Part shown: piece by piece, positions 41,477 to 53,000 of the stretch
Layout: each line of letters starts with the position of its first letter
Numbering within the stretch: the first letter of the stretch is position 1
From: Penelope pileata
Lineage: Eukaryota; Chordata; Aves; Galliformes; Cracidae
DNA: 64,000 nucleotides
Direction of reading: 5' to 3'
NCBI GenBank assembly: GCA_013396635.1
Contig: WBMW01000016.1
Coordinates: forward strand, 582,576-646,575
The notes under the pieces: model-generated
The model's input: the letters and a program-made list of their open reading frames with translations, nothing else
What the model was told of the DNA's origin: nothing
The model's database searches: none
Program-made: the position numbers and the translations under genes

Positions 41477-42560
41477 CTAATAAAGAATAAACAAAGAAAA
41501 CCACTTACTTGACATAATAAAAATCATAAATGAAAATCATGGTCAGCTCCAGAACTGAAAGGCATATTCACATTACACCATTCGGTCACTTCACTTAAAA
41601 ACAGAAACCAATAAACCCAGCAGATTATCCTTTTCTTCATGGAGAGATGAAGGAAGGGGTTGGGACATATTTGTTGCCAGTAGATTTTATGGATATTTCA
41701 CAAGAGTAGGAAAGGTTCAAGGATCCTGTGTTCCATCCCTGACCTACACGTGCTCCAGCAAGTCATTACAGAAAGCAGGGAACACGGTTTCACCACAGGA
41801 CCACGTGAAGTTCTCTGCAAAAGAAATCTCTTACGGGAAGGGCTGCAATTGTAGCAGAATTTCCAACCCAGAACTCTGGGTCTTCTATATTGCTTTAATA
41901 TAAACACTGCTTTTTTGTTAGCGAATAGTGTTCTTGCAGAAAACTGTGATTATTTCTACTTTTCTTTTTTCTTTCTTAGAATGCTGAATAGCTGCCACTA
42001 CTTCATCCCATAGCTGATGTAGACGGGACTTCTCATCAAGATCAGCACTTCATCCACAAAATTTACATGAGCATTTGCAGTTTGTGCAAACAGGCTTGTA
42101 AGTAAGTGTACAGGCAGAATTACCCAATTTGTATGCAAAGATGTGGATTTTCAAGGGCAGCCTTTTTCCACTGCAATATCACAGGTAAATTGTATGCTCA
42201 AATATGCACCCATTTTTACAAATTTTTAACTTAATGAGTAAAAGGAATGAACGTTTACTGAATAAGATCTTTGAACCTGACAGTACTGCTTTTTAACAAA
42301 CAGTTCTGGAAGGCGCAGATTTGCATACAGAATTCAGTTGTGGAAATAGTCAAAAGACAGTAGTTTGTGTACTTGCATTTCCCGGAAACTCACCACCAGT
42401 TCACACTTCTCTCCGAAACTTCCTCTTGACTATCACATTTCTGGATTTATACATCATCCACATTTGTGACACCAGATCATCACAGGTAGCAAGTAATTAA
42501 ATATCCTGTCCAAAATACTTAATCTACTGTGCTCCTCAGTTCAGGAAAGAGAGGGAACTT
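41477..42560. other. Intergenic DNA with weak minus-strand coding hints
   Basis: Two competing minus-strand frames occur at about 42,185-41,918; one reads DEKSRLHQLWDEVVAAIQ after an in-frame TGA at 42,052-42,050. A 71-base acceptor/donor-bounded piece lies at 41,814-41,744. Neither has a consistent phase with the candidate exon at 41.3-41.5 kb. Nothing else is recognised. Confidence 0.3.
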
Positions 42561-43013
42561 CTAGAGAGAGTCCAGCGGAGGGCCAAAAAGATGATGAGGG
42601 CAGCATCTCCCGTACAAGGAAAGGCTGATGGACCCGGGACTGTTCAGCCTGGAGAAAAGAAGACAGAGGGGGAATCTTATCAATGCTTCTAAATATAAAA
42701 TGGGTGGGAGTCAAGTGGATGGGGCCAGGCTCTTTTCAGTGGTGCCCAGTGACAGAACAAGGGGCAATAGACACCAACGGGAACACAGGAAGTTCCACAA
42801 GAACAGGAGAAAAAACTTCTTTATTTTGAGGGTGACAGAGCACTGGAACAGGCTGCCCAGAGAGGCTGTGCAGTCTGCTACTCTGGAGATATTCAAAACC
42901 TGCCTGGATGCTTTCCTGTGCAACCTGCTGTAGGGAACTGCTTTAGCAGGTGGTTGGACTCCATGGTCTCCAGCTCCCCCCCAGCCCCTATAATATCCTG
43001 TGATTCTGTGATT
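42561..43013 (+). mobile_element. CR1 LINE 3' fragment with remnant of the reverse-transcriptase ORF end
   Basis: About 450 bases of CR1, starting near GAGAGTCCAGCGGAGGGCC and ending TGTGATTCTGTGATT. The diagnostic lines are present in order: GGACTGTTCAGCCTGGAGAA, GGCTCTTTTCAGTGGTGCCC, GAGCACTGGAACAGGCTGCC and GGAGATATTCAAAACCTGCC. A plus-strand frame (42,628-42,933) still reads as the C-terminal end of the CR1 ORF2 protein (for example RVTEHWNRLP), but the element is 5'-truncated and cannot be autonomous. Confidence 0.95.
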
Positions 43014-43147
43014 ACGCTGAAGGCCCAGAAGAGTTCACTCTCTCGACAACAGACCCTATAGTCTCTGTCTTGCATTGGGACTGGAAGTTTAGAATCATTT
43101 TTTCAACTGAAATTATAGGGAGCGGGGTGGTTATGAACAATACTTAC

Positions 43148-43241
43148 CTGTATTAATGTAACAAGGACACTCTGACAAACACCCATATTTCACAGCGTGT
43201 CAGTCTGTGCTTCCTTCAAACTTCCCACTCCTGGATACACT
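43148..43241 (-). other. Possible minus-strand exon with consensus donor
   Basis: The minus strand has a perfect donor, CAG|GTAAGT (exon end 43,148), and an acceptor-like CAG at 43,242-43,244. Within it, an ATG in strong context (AATATGG) opens 13 codons that reach the donor in phase 0. It lies about 450 bases downstream of the orphan CpG island in the minus direction, where a second exon could sit. There is no protein-level support. Confidence 0.25.
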
Positions 43242-43646
43242 GGGATACGAGGACACTTCCCAGCCAAAACAAGCAAACACGCAGCCATGGCATGGCCAGG
43301 GAACCCCTGGAGCAGGCAGGAGGGCTGCACAGAAGGAAGCTAAGAGGTGGGTCTGACAGCTGGGCCCAGCTGCGGGGCAGGCACTGGGCACAGTGGGGGC
43401 TGCAGGCAGCACTCGGGCTGCCATACAGCCTCTGCGCTCTCCAGAGTGAGAAGCTCCACGCAAAAATGCGTCAGGTGTGCCTTAGAGCTCCGAGGTCACC
43501 ACATGGGGTTGGCAAAGGCCAAGGGCTGACACCAAGCAGCGTGCCACGGGCCCCGAGCACTGTCCCGAGAGCCGAGTCAAAACAGGAAATAAGAAACTCT
43601 ACAAAATTAAGCTGTGAAGGCAATTTTAAACTGAAGTTACTGAGTT

Positions 43647-43671
43647 AAAAACAAAAACAAAACAAAACAAA
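43647..43671. repeat. (AAAAC)n simple repeat
   Basis: Imperfect AAAAAC/AAAAC units at the edge of the orphan CpG island. Read on the minus strand it is a long pyrimidine tract ending in ACTCAG, so it could also act as an acceptor. Confidence 0.85.
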
Positions 43672-43675
43672 TCCG

Positions 43676-44010
43676 GCGTCGCAGCCGCTGCATGTGCGCC
43701 CGGCCCGGCCGCCTGGGCGCCGTCCGGTTTGCTCCGCTCCCGCGGGCCGCGGCCGGCGCTGAGGGCCCGGCACCCGCTCGCCGGTCTCCGCCCCCCGGCC
43801 CCGCTGCTCGCGGCTCCCCNNNNNNNNNNNNNNNNNNNNNNNNNNNNNNNNNNNNNNNGCGGGCACGGGGGAAGCGGCCCAGCGGCGGCCGGGGAAGGCG
43901 GGGAGCGGTGCCGGTGCCGGGCTGGCGTTCCCCGCGCGGTGTGAGTGGTCGGAGCGGCGTGGTGCCGCAGGTGCTGGCGTGCCGCCTCCAGCGTGGCCGT
44001 GCCTGTCTGC
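43676..44010. promoter_or_regulatory. Orphan CpG island with assembly gap
   Basis: A dense CpG island with GGCCGGCGCTGAGGGCCCGG-type sequence and many CG dinucleotides, broken by 39 N at 43,820-43,858. It lies about 22 kb upstream of UTRN and 4.5 kb beyond the 3' end of STX11, so it is not explained by either gene. On the plus strand a good donor (GGT|GTGAGT) follows at 43,941; on the minus strand a consensus donor lies at 43,147. A promoter of an unannotated or noncoding transcript is the simplest explanation. Confidence 0.7.
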
Positions 44011-47000
44011 AAGTGACTTCAGTAACGTCAGCTTCTGAGTTACCGTGCTCCCTGCTCGTGTTTAGAGTTATTTCTGAGAGACGAAGTAAAGTGTTTGTTT
44101 TTCCTGTGAAGGCCTCGTGCGTGTTGTTCTTCCCTGATCCCAACTCTGTGTGTCAGGCCGTGTGCCGATGGCCGGTTATCCTACACCGGTTACCCTACAC
44201 CTAACCTATCCCAGTTAACCCACACCAAGAGACGTCCTCTGCCTGAACAGATTCTGCCCTGCACATCAGGAAGCAGCTGCCCCGAAAACAGCATCCTCTG
44301 GGCCAGGGCACGGTCGTTGCTCAGCCTCCTGTCATGGCAGTGGCATCCCTGAGCCGACTGTGAAAGGGGAGGGCTGCACTGGGAAGGGAGGCTGCTGCAG
44401 CGAGAACAGCAGGCTGGGAGGTGTCCTGCTCCCCTTCGGAGAGCCTTAAAGTGAAGGAAAACAGTAACAACAACAAAAATTATGAACAGGAATGTGTTAT
44501 CCGAGTGGGCTGTAGGATCCCAATCATTAGGAGTTTGCAGGAAGCAGCGGTTGGACAAGCTGGTAGGATGGTCCTGGCACGCAGGCCCTGCCATGGCATC
44601 GAGCAAAAGGGGCAAAACCCAACACGCTCGTGAGGCGGGCACTGCAGTGTCAGGCATGGCAGCAGAGCAGCGTCTGTCCACTGGCTGTCACGGGCGTTAA
44701 CTCAGCTGAAAATGCTATGTAAAATGATAGAAATATAGAAGATAGACCTGCTATTGCCTTCTTACATATTAGAGAAACAAATACAATGATTTCATGTGAA
44801 GATCACATTACTTCTGAAGTAGATTATCTGTAATCACCACATACAGTATCTATCAAGAGTTTCCTGCTTCAATCGTATGTGTGATGTTGTTGTAGAGATA
44901 CAAACACAGCTATGTATAGCTCTTTCCTTTTTCAAATCAATTCCAAACATCTGCCACAGTTCAAAACTCTAGAGAACCTATTTTGCTTTAAAGAAATTAC
45001 AAATACAATTGAGGGCGTGCTTTCAAAAATTCTTAATGTAGGTTGGCCTCTATAGATTACAGAAACAGCAGTTCAGCTACTTAGTTCAGCCTCAGGTTTT
45101 CTCCTCTAAAAAAAGATACGTGTATCCTAACCTAGGAGCTATACCATTACTTCCAGGAGCTTCTCCCAAGACACATGCCAGAGATGCCTGCTCAACTATG
45201 CAAGTGCCTCCACAGGTTCTCTCTTAGTTAAAAAGGTTAAAAAATCCCACAAGATGAAATGGAGACTCATGCCCAGGAAGTTCAGTGTTGTATACTACAC
45301 GTTATACTTTGCAATAAGGGATTTTTTTTTCTTCTTCTTCTTCTTCTATGTTTATGCAATTCTCTCTTACATTTTAAGAAAGAGCAAGGGGAACCTGGCT
45401 GTCAGTTCTCCTTTCTCCTCAAAAAGATCTGAAACAAAAACCACCAACTCTACAAGCTGAATTAGCCCATCTCACTTTTTAACTATATCCCCCTCAAACC
45501 CCAATAGGGTTTGCCACATCTTGGAAAGGAAAAAAAATCCCTAGGATATACTACTTGCATCTCCATAGGAGCTGTGTTGACTTGGAAGAGGCAGCTCTCC
45601 TCAGCAAGCATGAAGCTGTCCATTCTGCAGCTTCTTTCAGTAGTATGTTGGCATGGTATCAGGCTACTTTTATCATCTTCTTCCACTCATCCTGTGTGGC
45701 ATTACTCTTTGCAACTGTAGGGTAATCGATGTGTTTTTTCAGAAGTCTGTTTAACTGTTACTGGGGAAATTCATGGAGTCCTTACACAAGGATAGAAAAA
45801 ACCCCGTAGTATTAAGCAATGAACAAGTCTGAAAGGAAGAGAATGATTTCTTTAGTTACTGAAAGTAGCTTTTCCACTGCCTCTAATTCACAATGCAACT
45901 GAGAAATAGTTTTACGGTGTTCCAAGCTGATATTTCAAAGATTCTTAGTTTCTTCCTCACAGCAACAGCCTGAAGTCGAGTCAGGGCCTCTAATTACCTT
46001 TTTCCTCGTGCTTTCACTCTCATCCCCTGTGCCTCAAATCAGACTAAAGATCTGAATATAAGCTTTGCATTTCTAATAACAAAATCATCAAGGTCTTTCA
46101 CAGCTGCCAAAATAAATTTGTATTTTTTCTTGCAGTAGAGAATCATCTTAGAATGTATGAAACCTATTCCTCATGTTTTTATATAGGAAAAATTAACAAT
46201 AAGTCTATCTCAATATGAAACATATTTGATATACCGTGGCAAGAAATATCCAGAGGACATTCTTTTAGACATTAATCTCCTTTCACCAACTTAGAGTTTA
46301 GTCCAGTCGCTTTTAAATTAAACTTTGAACTATGTAAGAAACTATTCAGAACTGCTGATTCAGTGCACAACATTCTGCATTTGCAGTTTTTCTTATTAAA
46401 TATTTTATTGCCTTTGTAGACATACATATGTGCAAAAAAGAAACCATCAAAAACAGGAACATACTTTTATCAAAAGCATTGGTAAGTGCTAAGAATATGC
46501 AGACAAAATGAAATACATGCTTTATTTCCACATTCTGACGGTCGGCGCTTTGGGTTATTTCTCTACAAAGACACGGTGCCATTGACTCGAATGGCAACAC
46601 CTGTGGAGTAAATGACTTTTGTCTTCATGAGTTCATGAGCAGTAGTAATGGTGCCAGCTCAACCTCCACCCTCTTTTCTCCCACTGCAAGACTGAATATT
46701 GGGTTGTTTGAGAGGTTCTCAGGCAAGTGTAATACTGACATCATCAGGACATCATCGAACATCAAAATATCTTCTAGTTTAGAAGACCAGTGTTCCTCAC
46801 GCTTCCGTGTTACCACAGACAGCTGAAGAGTCTGTTTCTGGAAACTGTTACCTATTTTGCTTCTACTTGTGTAAAAAGCCTATCTGGCAAGGAAGCATTT
46901 CCCTCTAGAATATGAAAGCGTGGAAGCTGAGCTGATTTCGTTGTATCACCATAAATTGTACGAAATGTTTGGGTGTTTTTTCACATATAAAATTAGTGTG

Positions 47001-48541
47001 CAAAAGATCAGAAGGGAAAAGTTTCATTGTGATTGGTGCGGGAAGATGACTCTGCGCATCTCCCAGGTAAAAATCCTAAATACAAAATACTTGAAATGTT
47101 TAAATATGTTTGTTAAAATAGGTATAAATACAATGAGAGTTTTAAAAAAAAAGGCACTAACTTCTGAAAAAATGTCCTGCATTAATTCAAAGGATAGCAA
47201 TAGATCACAGTGTATCAGGAAGCCACCTAGAAATATTATAGTTGGAAGACTTCCAGAAGTAGGAGATATAATCACTCCCCAGACCTTACAAATACACCCT
47301 TCACTGACAGTGCTCAGTGGTTCCCAGGGCTGCACATTTTCTATTCCCTCCTCACGTGCCAAACCAATTGCGGGCAGACTCCCCTTACACAAAAGGGGAG
47401 ATTATTTTTAAGCTTGAAAATAGTACTGAAATGTTGTTTTCTTTATTCTTCAGGTGTACTGAAGAATACACCCAAATTTTTCTTTCCTCACTGGAGATTT
47501 TCTAATAGCGGGAGAAAAGCCTTAGCTTTTGTAAACCAGTAAAACTGAATGTTAATAAAGTTAATCCTTCATATTATTTAAAATGTATATAAAATTTCCA
47601 AATTAAAATCAATGCTCATTAGAAGCCTGTTGACAGGGTAATCCTTTCACGAAGGCTGCTTGTGTGCCAGCACAGGAGACCCTAAAATGCTTTCTCTGCC
47701 TCCCAGCCTTTTAAGGGTACTTCTGCAGAGGACCACTGCATGCATCTCTTCTGCTGGCTGATGTGTTAATTGGCAGAACCGTGTATTTGAAGCCTGAAAG
47801 CATGGCAGTTTCAAAATTAAGATGGTCATTGGCTCTATTTAAGAGTCAGTGAGATGTCTCCATGTTGCAGTTGTGGGTACTCCAAATGAAGAAAAACAAT
47901 CACATGAACATGCGGAGCAAAACGTGCCTGTTACAGTTTAAGGTGCAGCTTACTTCTGGTTAAGACCAGGGACAGATGGAAATCAAGCTGAAACAAACTA
48001 GTTCTGTGTCCTGCTCCTGCTAACAGGCTCAGGGTTTTGTCACACGAGCAGAGCAAAAATGTGTTCAAGTATTTGCATCGAGCAGGCTCGAGACTAGTTA
48101 GAATTCCAACCTCCTGGTTCTGTGGTGCATTGCGTTACCACAGGCATTAAGTATGCACAGCCTGCAGATCATTGACTAATAAGAATAAAGCAACTTCTTG
48201 AAATTCCTCATCTTCCCTAGGCTGTTATCGGCCCATCCTTCATTTCTCTTTCTTGCCTGAAACAAGTATCATTGCACTGAGATCTTCGAAGTACTTGCAC
48301 CTCTAGTTACAGTAAAAGAGTGCATTTCAATTAAAAGTCATTAAACATAGTTTTACCAACATTCTAGTAGCCCACGAATAGAGCTACCTTTCAGCACATT
48401 TAGGAACATGTTATCAAACAAAACAAACATCTGGACAATAGCCCCCACTCTTCTAGGGGTTGTCATTAAAGAAAAATTATTGGAAAGAATATCTGATTTC
48501 AAGGACATTCGAGTTGGTCCATGACAGCTTCAGTGGGACAG
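44011..48541. other. STX11 3' flank, probably including its 3' UTR
   Basis: On the minus strand the STX11 message should continue below 48,541. AATAAA signals in that orientation occur at 47,442-47,447, 46,521-46,526 and 46,404-46,409; which is used cannot be told. A plus-strand frame of 163 codons at 46,920-47,411 has no recognisable domain and is probably chance. A 14-base imperfect duplication (CCGGTTATCCTACA/CCGGTTACCCTACA) lies at 44,172-44,199, and a (CTT)n tract at 45,331-45,347. Confidence 0.45.
45331..45347. repeat. (CTT)n microsatellite
   Basis: Nearly six CTT units following nine T; short and perfect. Confidence 0.85.
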
Positions 48542-49408
48542 TCACCTTCTGCAACACGATAAGCAGCAGCAGAGGATTGTCACCAGAGGGTGTTTTCTTC
48601 TGTATTCTAAGGCTTTCTTCACTTGCTCTTTGGCATCTCCTACGTAGTCCTCAACATTTTGCACATTTATCTCAATAATGTCAAAGGTGTCTGCCTGTTC
48701 TTCCACGAGCAGGGCCACCTGCAGAAAGAGCTCGTGAATCTCCTTAATACGGCTTTCTAACTTCACCAGCTCCTTATGACGTGTCTCTATCTCATTCAAG
48801 GCTGACCGAGCCCCCTTCACATCCGACAAGAGATTCTCCGAGAAGACATCCCATTTGCCTTGCTCGATCATCTCCTCAATCTGGTCGCCAGAAACATCTT
48901 TGCCCATGATCTCTAGCTGCCGCTGAATTCGGATCTTGCAGTTCTCCCGCTGGTTCATCTCCGTTGCATTGTACTCAAACATAGCTTCCTGAAAGGCATG
49001 CATGAGGTCAACGTAATGGTTCTTTGCTACCCTGGCGACGACAGACATAACCCCGTATTTTGTTATGGCATCTTCGCAGAAATCTCTCATTACGTGGAGT
49101 TTCCTGTGGATGCTTTCTCCACGGGCCTTGATATCTCTGGCGATACCGTTAGTATCTCGTTTGATGCTACTAAGGCTGCGCATGGAAGTAAGGAAGCGGC
49201 TGTTTTGCTTTCTGAGCCGCCTGACATCCTCTTTTAGGAGGTTGTTTTCTGTCCGGATGTTCTCTATGTCTTTATGAAGATTTGCCAAGGCGTAATCAGT
49301 CTCATAAAGGAGAATGTCACGGGGTGAATTCTCATCTTCCTCGCTATCAGAAAACTGTTGGTTGTGCAACCTGGCGAATTCACGCAGCTCATTTAGCCGG
49401 TCTTTCAT
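48542..49408 (-). CDS. STX11: Syntaxin-11
   Basis: Complete 288-codon frame (human STX11 is 287). Syntaxin-11 is a Qa-type SNARE on late endosomal, trans-Golgi and lytic granule membranes; in mammals its loss impairs cytotoxic granule release (familial hemophagocytic lymphohistiocytosis type 4). Domains: N-terminal MKDRL, shared with human STX11 and STX19; Habc helices about 39-160; conserved central block NCKIRIQRQLEIMGKDVSGD (156-175) and QGKWDVFSENLL (183-194); SNARE motif about 200-262 with zero-layer Gln238 in LLVEEQAD. There is no transmembrane helix: the protein ends in a cysteine cluster (CCCLSCCRR), the family's palmitoylation anchor. STX19 was considered, but its known internal sequence fits less well than STX11 (LTSMR.LSSIKRDTN is STX11-like). 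The coding region is one exon, as in mammals, with an acceptor six bases before the ATG. Confidence 0.97.
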   Translation of the reverse strand: MKDRLNELREFARLHNQQFSDSEEDENSPRDILLYETDYALANLHKDIENIRTENNLLKEDVRRLRKQNSRFLTSMRSLSSIKRDTNGIARDIKARGESIHRKLHVMRDFCEDAITKYGVMSVVARVAKNHYVDLMHAFQEAMFEYNATEMNQRENCKIRIQRQLEIMGKDVSGDQIEEMIEQGKWDVFSENLLSDVKGARSALNEIETRHKELVKLESRIKEIHELFLQVALLVEEQADTFDIIEINVQNVEDYVGDAKEQVKKALEYRRKHPLVTILCCCLSCCRR

Positions 49409-49430
49409 CCTGCCTGGGAAACAGAGGACA
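49409..49430 (-). other. STX11: STX11 coding-exon splice acceptor
   Basis: On the minus strand, GTCCTCTGTTTCCCAG ends at 49,414, leaving GCAGG before the ATG at 49,408. A second AG four bases later could also serve. This supports a separate untranslated first exon upstream, as in human STX11. Confidence 0.75.
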
Positions 49431-49984
49431 AGTAGGAAAAAAGTTCACAGTAAACAAAATATTGCTTTACAAGTTCATGACTGATGATACATTAAAGAGA
49501 AAACAAAACATCAGACTTTAAATTTGCTCACAGTATTTTAGACAGGGATGGATCTCACATTGAGGACTCTAGTGCTAGAACGCTCATCTGGAAACTACAA
49601 AGCTTAGGAACTAAAAAAGCGCAGGTGCAAAGACAACAAAACCTTTAGACAAAACCAAAAGAATAGTAAGGTAGCTCCTAACCCACTGAAATACCAGTCT
49701 TTCATTTGGAGGGAAAAAAAAAGTATTGAACAAATGATAGGAAGCCTTCAGCTATCAGAAGGTGTGGAAGTGCTAACAACTGAACGCTTCCCATCATTTG
49801 CTCACTAGAGCAATCTCCTCTAGATCTTCATCCTTTATTACATCAACTGCCCAAATGATTGCAGGTCCTCTATCAATCACTCTAAGCTTGCTTGTCCTGG
49901 AAGGAGAGCAGAGGCCTCTCAGAAAAGGAAATTGCTTTTACCAATATGGCTAGGAAAGAAGGAATAGTGTGAAAAGCAGCAAGA

Positions 49985-50032
49985 TTTTTTTTTTAGAGGG
50001 GAAAAAAAAAAAAAAGGGGGGAAAAAAAAAAG
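49985..50032. repeat. Poly-T/poly-A low-complexity tract with G runs
   Basis: T10, then AGAGGGG, A14, G6 and A10 in succession; simple repeat in the STX11 intron. Similar T-rich tracts lie at about 50,225-50,252 and 52,281-52,302. Confidence 0.85.
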
Positions 50033-53000
50033 AAGCGTGTTCAGTGTCTGTAGATCTCCAGATGCTATTGTTAATCATAGTGTACCAGGCATGGAAAAAA
50101 AACAACAAAACACAGCAATAGCACAATTTTCTAAGTAAAACCAACTAACCAACCCTTATTCATTTTATATGATGGAAACATCTTACAGAAAGAATAAAGC
50201 AACACAGTTGTTACGGATCAGGATCTTTTTTTCTTTTTTTTTTTTCCCCCCTTGCCTCAGACTTAAACTTAACTACCAATTTCACTCTTACAGCCACAGA
50301 ACGAGTAGTCTGTATGGACCAGTTAAGTGGTAACAAAACATAGATCTCCTTTAAGAATGTTGTTTACTTGAAACTCTAGATCTAAAATCTCTGCAGAAAG
50401 TAAGACTGAAAGCTTCAGCAAGAACCCTGTACTAATAGTAAATGTTACAGCAAGCAGGAAGCTGAAAGTTTCCCATCACAAAAGCAGTACATGCCATGAC
50501 ATCATTTAAATTAATAAGAAAAAGAACCAAATTAAGAAGCGACACCAAGCCTGACATCTCCAGATCTCTGTCCAGGGGTATCATCTTTGTTTTTCCAGGC
50601 ATTGAAGGACCTTTACAAGCATTTACAAATATGTTATCTGCTGTGGACACATTCCTTCGTAGGTTCATCCGTTATTCCCAGGTTAAGGAAAGTCCCATGT
50701 GAACGTACCCACAATAACAGGCCTAAATCCCGTGTGAATTAAGACTTCAAGTTTATAGCCAATCTCATGGCATTGTTAGATGTGTTAAAAATGTTGGGGA
50801 GGAGATGGAAGATTCCCTCATGGACAGTCTCTATGGCTTATGTAGTTCACTGGGGGTATATATTGGTCTTGAGAAGTGTCCTGATGAGGATCATGTTTAC
50901 ACTGGTGCAAAAAAGGAATTTCAACTTAAACTAATTCTGTTCCAAGCAATATAAAACAAAGAAAGTCCAATAATATGCTGGAAAATGAGCTTTCATTCAG
51001 GAATCCGCACTTGTAAGAACTGTTTGAATTTAAACTAGAAGCCACATAGATGCAATTCAATCATACAGGGAAAGGTTTCAGAAATGAAAGATTTCCCACC
51101 GCCTCCCTCAGTGATAATAAAGTCGAGACCTACACCTCATGCCACAAGACTGAGATGAAAAATCCTCACCTACAAGGAAAACAAAATTGCATGGGGCAGC
51201 TTTAAAGTCTGGTTTACTTGACTTTAAAACTGTATGGCCAAGGTTACCTACAGGCACCGTAGCAAGAATGTCTACCATCTGTGTTTGGAAATGATTAGGG
51301 GAGCATCTTCTAGACAGCATGGTGGAAAGGGAACAAACAAAGAGGCATCTCAGGATTATTTAGATCTCTTCTAGTCACTGTTTCTGAGATGTTTTTCACC
51401 TGAAATGTAGATGTGGGTCTGAAAACCAGTCACATGGCCAGTCTGACTGCATTCCTGACTGTTATTGGCTTCCCTAGAGTTTATAATCCTCCCACTTTTA
51501 GCCTGATGCACGTGTTGTGTTCAGCAATGTATTCATTTTGCATTTAACATCTACATTTGGAAAGAGCAAACAATATTTTTTATGCCCAAATCTTAAAGTG
51601 TTTCTGTGGATCATCAAGATGCCATCTAAGCAAAATAGATCGTGTACGTGCAGGCTTATGTTACCCCTGTGCTTACCATTCCTTCCACTTGAGGAAAGCT
51701 AAATTTCATCAGATTTCCTAAAGGAATCTCCACAGAAAATAGTCTGACAGCTGGCTCAAAAATAATTACTTTTTGTGTGTGTATTTAATAAAAGTGGTAA
51801 GCTTCTCTGGAAAAATACCTTAAGAATGGTTAGATCTGTGAGGCATTATATTGTGTTCTTCCAGACCTCAAGGAACATAGCCACCTAAAACTTTCAACAA
51901 TTTTAATCCAGAGATGCTCTCAAGTAGGCACCCATGTCAAGAATTTGGTACAAATAACTGGTTTTTGTTTGTTGAAAACTAAAGCAAGACTTCTAGGCCA
52001 AGACTGGGGAAAGTTTACATTTAAACAGAGAACCACACTGAGTAGGAACTGTTGCCTAACTTTGCAGGAATAGGTCTGCACTTCCTTCCTCTACCCTCAA
52101 GGGTTTGCTTTGCAATTTGTCTCTCTCACTCACAACTACTTTAAGGTATTAGATAAAATATACATAAGAACAAATGGAGAAGTAGAAACATGGTAATTTA
52201 CAGCATGAGAATTACTAATGCTGCAATCAATTTGTGTGGATACTAATTCTGCAGCATTTCTGTAATAATATTGTGTTGCCTTTTTTTTTTTCTTTTTTTT
52301 TTAAATACAGCTGTTAAGGTTAAAAAGTCAAGCATCAAAATGAGAGTAAGGAGCTTCCAAGTGTAGCCTCAGCTTGCACTGTGATGTTGCCTACACACAG
52401 AATGATCACGCAATTAAATGCTGGCCTACATCCTATCACTTCCACTGAGTCTGTGCCTACAATCTGTGCGTGCTGGAAAAAAATGTTCTACAACATAAAA
52501 TTTAATATTCATCATTTAGTTCATGGTGAGATATCTCATTTATTGTGTTACTACAGCTCATTTCCTCAGAGTTTTCTCCTGCGATATCCCTGGAATGCTC
52601 CATAAACCCCTCAGCGTCCTTTGGGGATGGCAGTTGTAACAGCCCAATCCACAGACACAGATGTCAGCACAGAGTGATTAAGGACAACACTATCATTCCT
52701 GATGAGTTAGTGTCGACTTTAAACACTTGAAGCACAGTTCTTTGTACCTTGTAAATTCAGAAGTCAGCTGCCAGTCTCAGGCACTTGGCCAAGTACGATC
52801 CCGAAGCAACGAGGTGGACATCAGTGAAGGAGCACATGGATCTAGGCCACTCGTGAGAAGCTCATCTCCAAAGACACGTGCAGCATCACCCACGATCTCT
52901 GTGATTCAGTAGAATCCAATTCTAAATATGAACAAAGGGACCAAATTAAAGTTTCACAGACAACCTTCAGCCTGAGGATTCCCAGTTTCTCAACTGGGAA

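Noticed and set aside
43626..44204. Frames of 118-170 codons spanning the N run
   Set aside because: The N run hides any stop codon, and the surrounding CpG island favours long chance frames.
44172..44230. CCTAACC/TACCCTACACC-like stretch, suggestive of telomere repeats
   Set aside because: No two consecutive CCCTAA units; it is better described as a 14-base imperfect duplication.
46920..47411. Plus-strand frame of 163 codons
   Set aside because: No recognisable domain, no splice or promoter context, and it lies in the probable STX11 3' UTR on the opposite strand.
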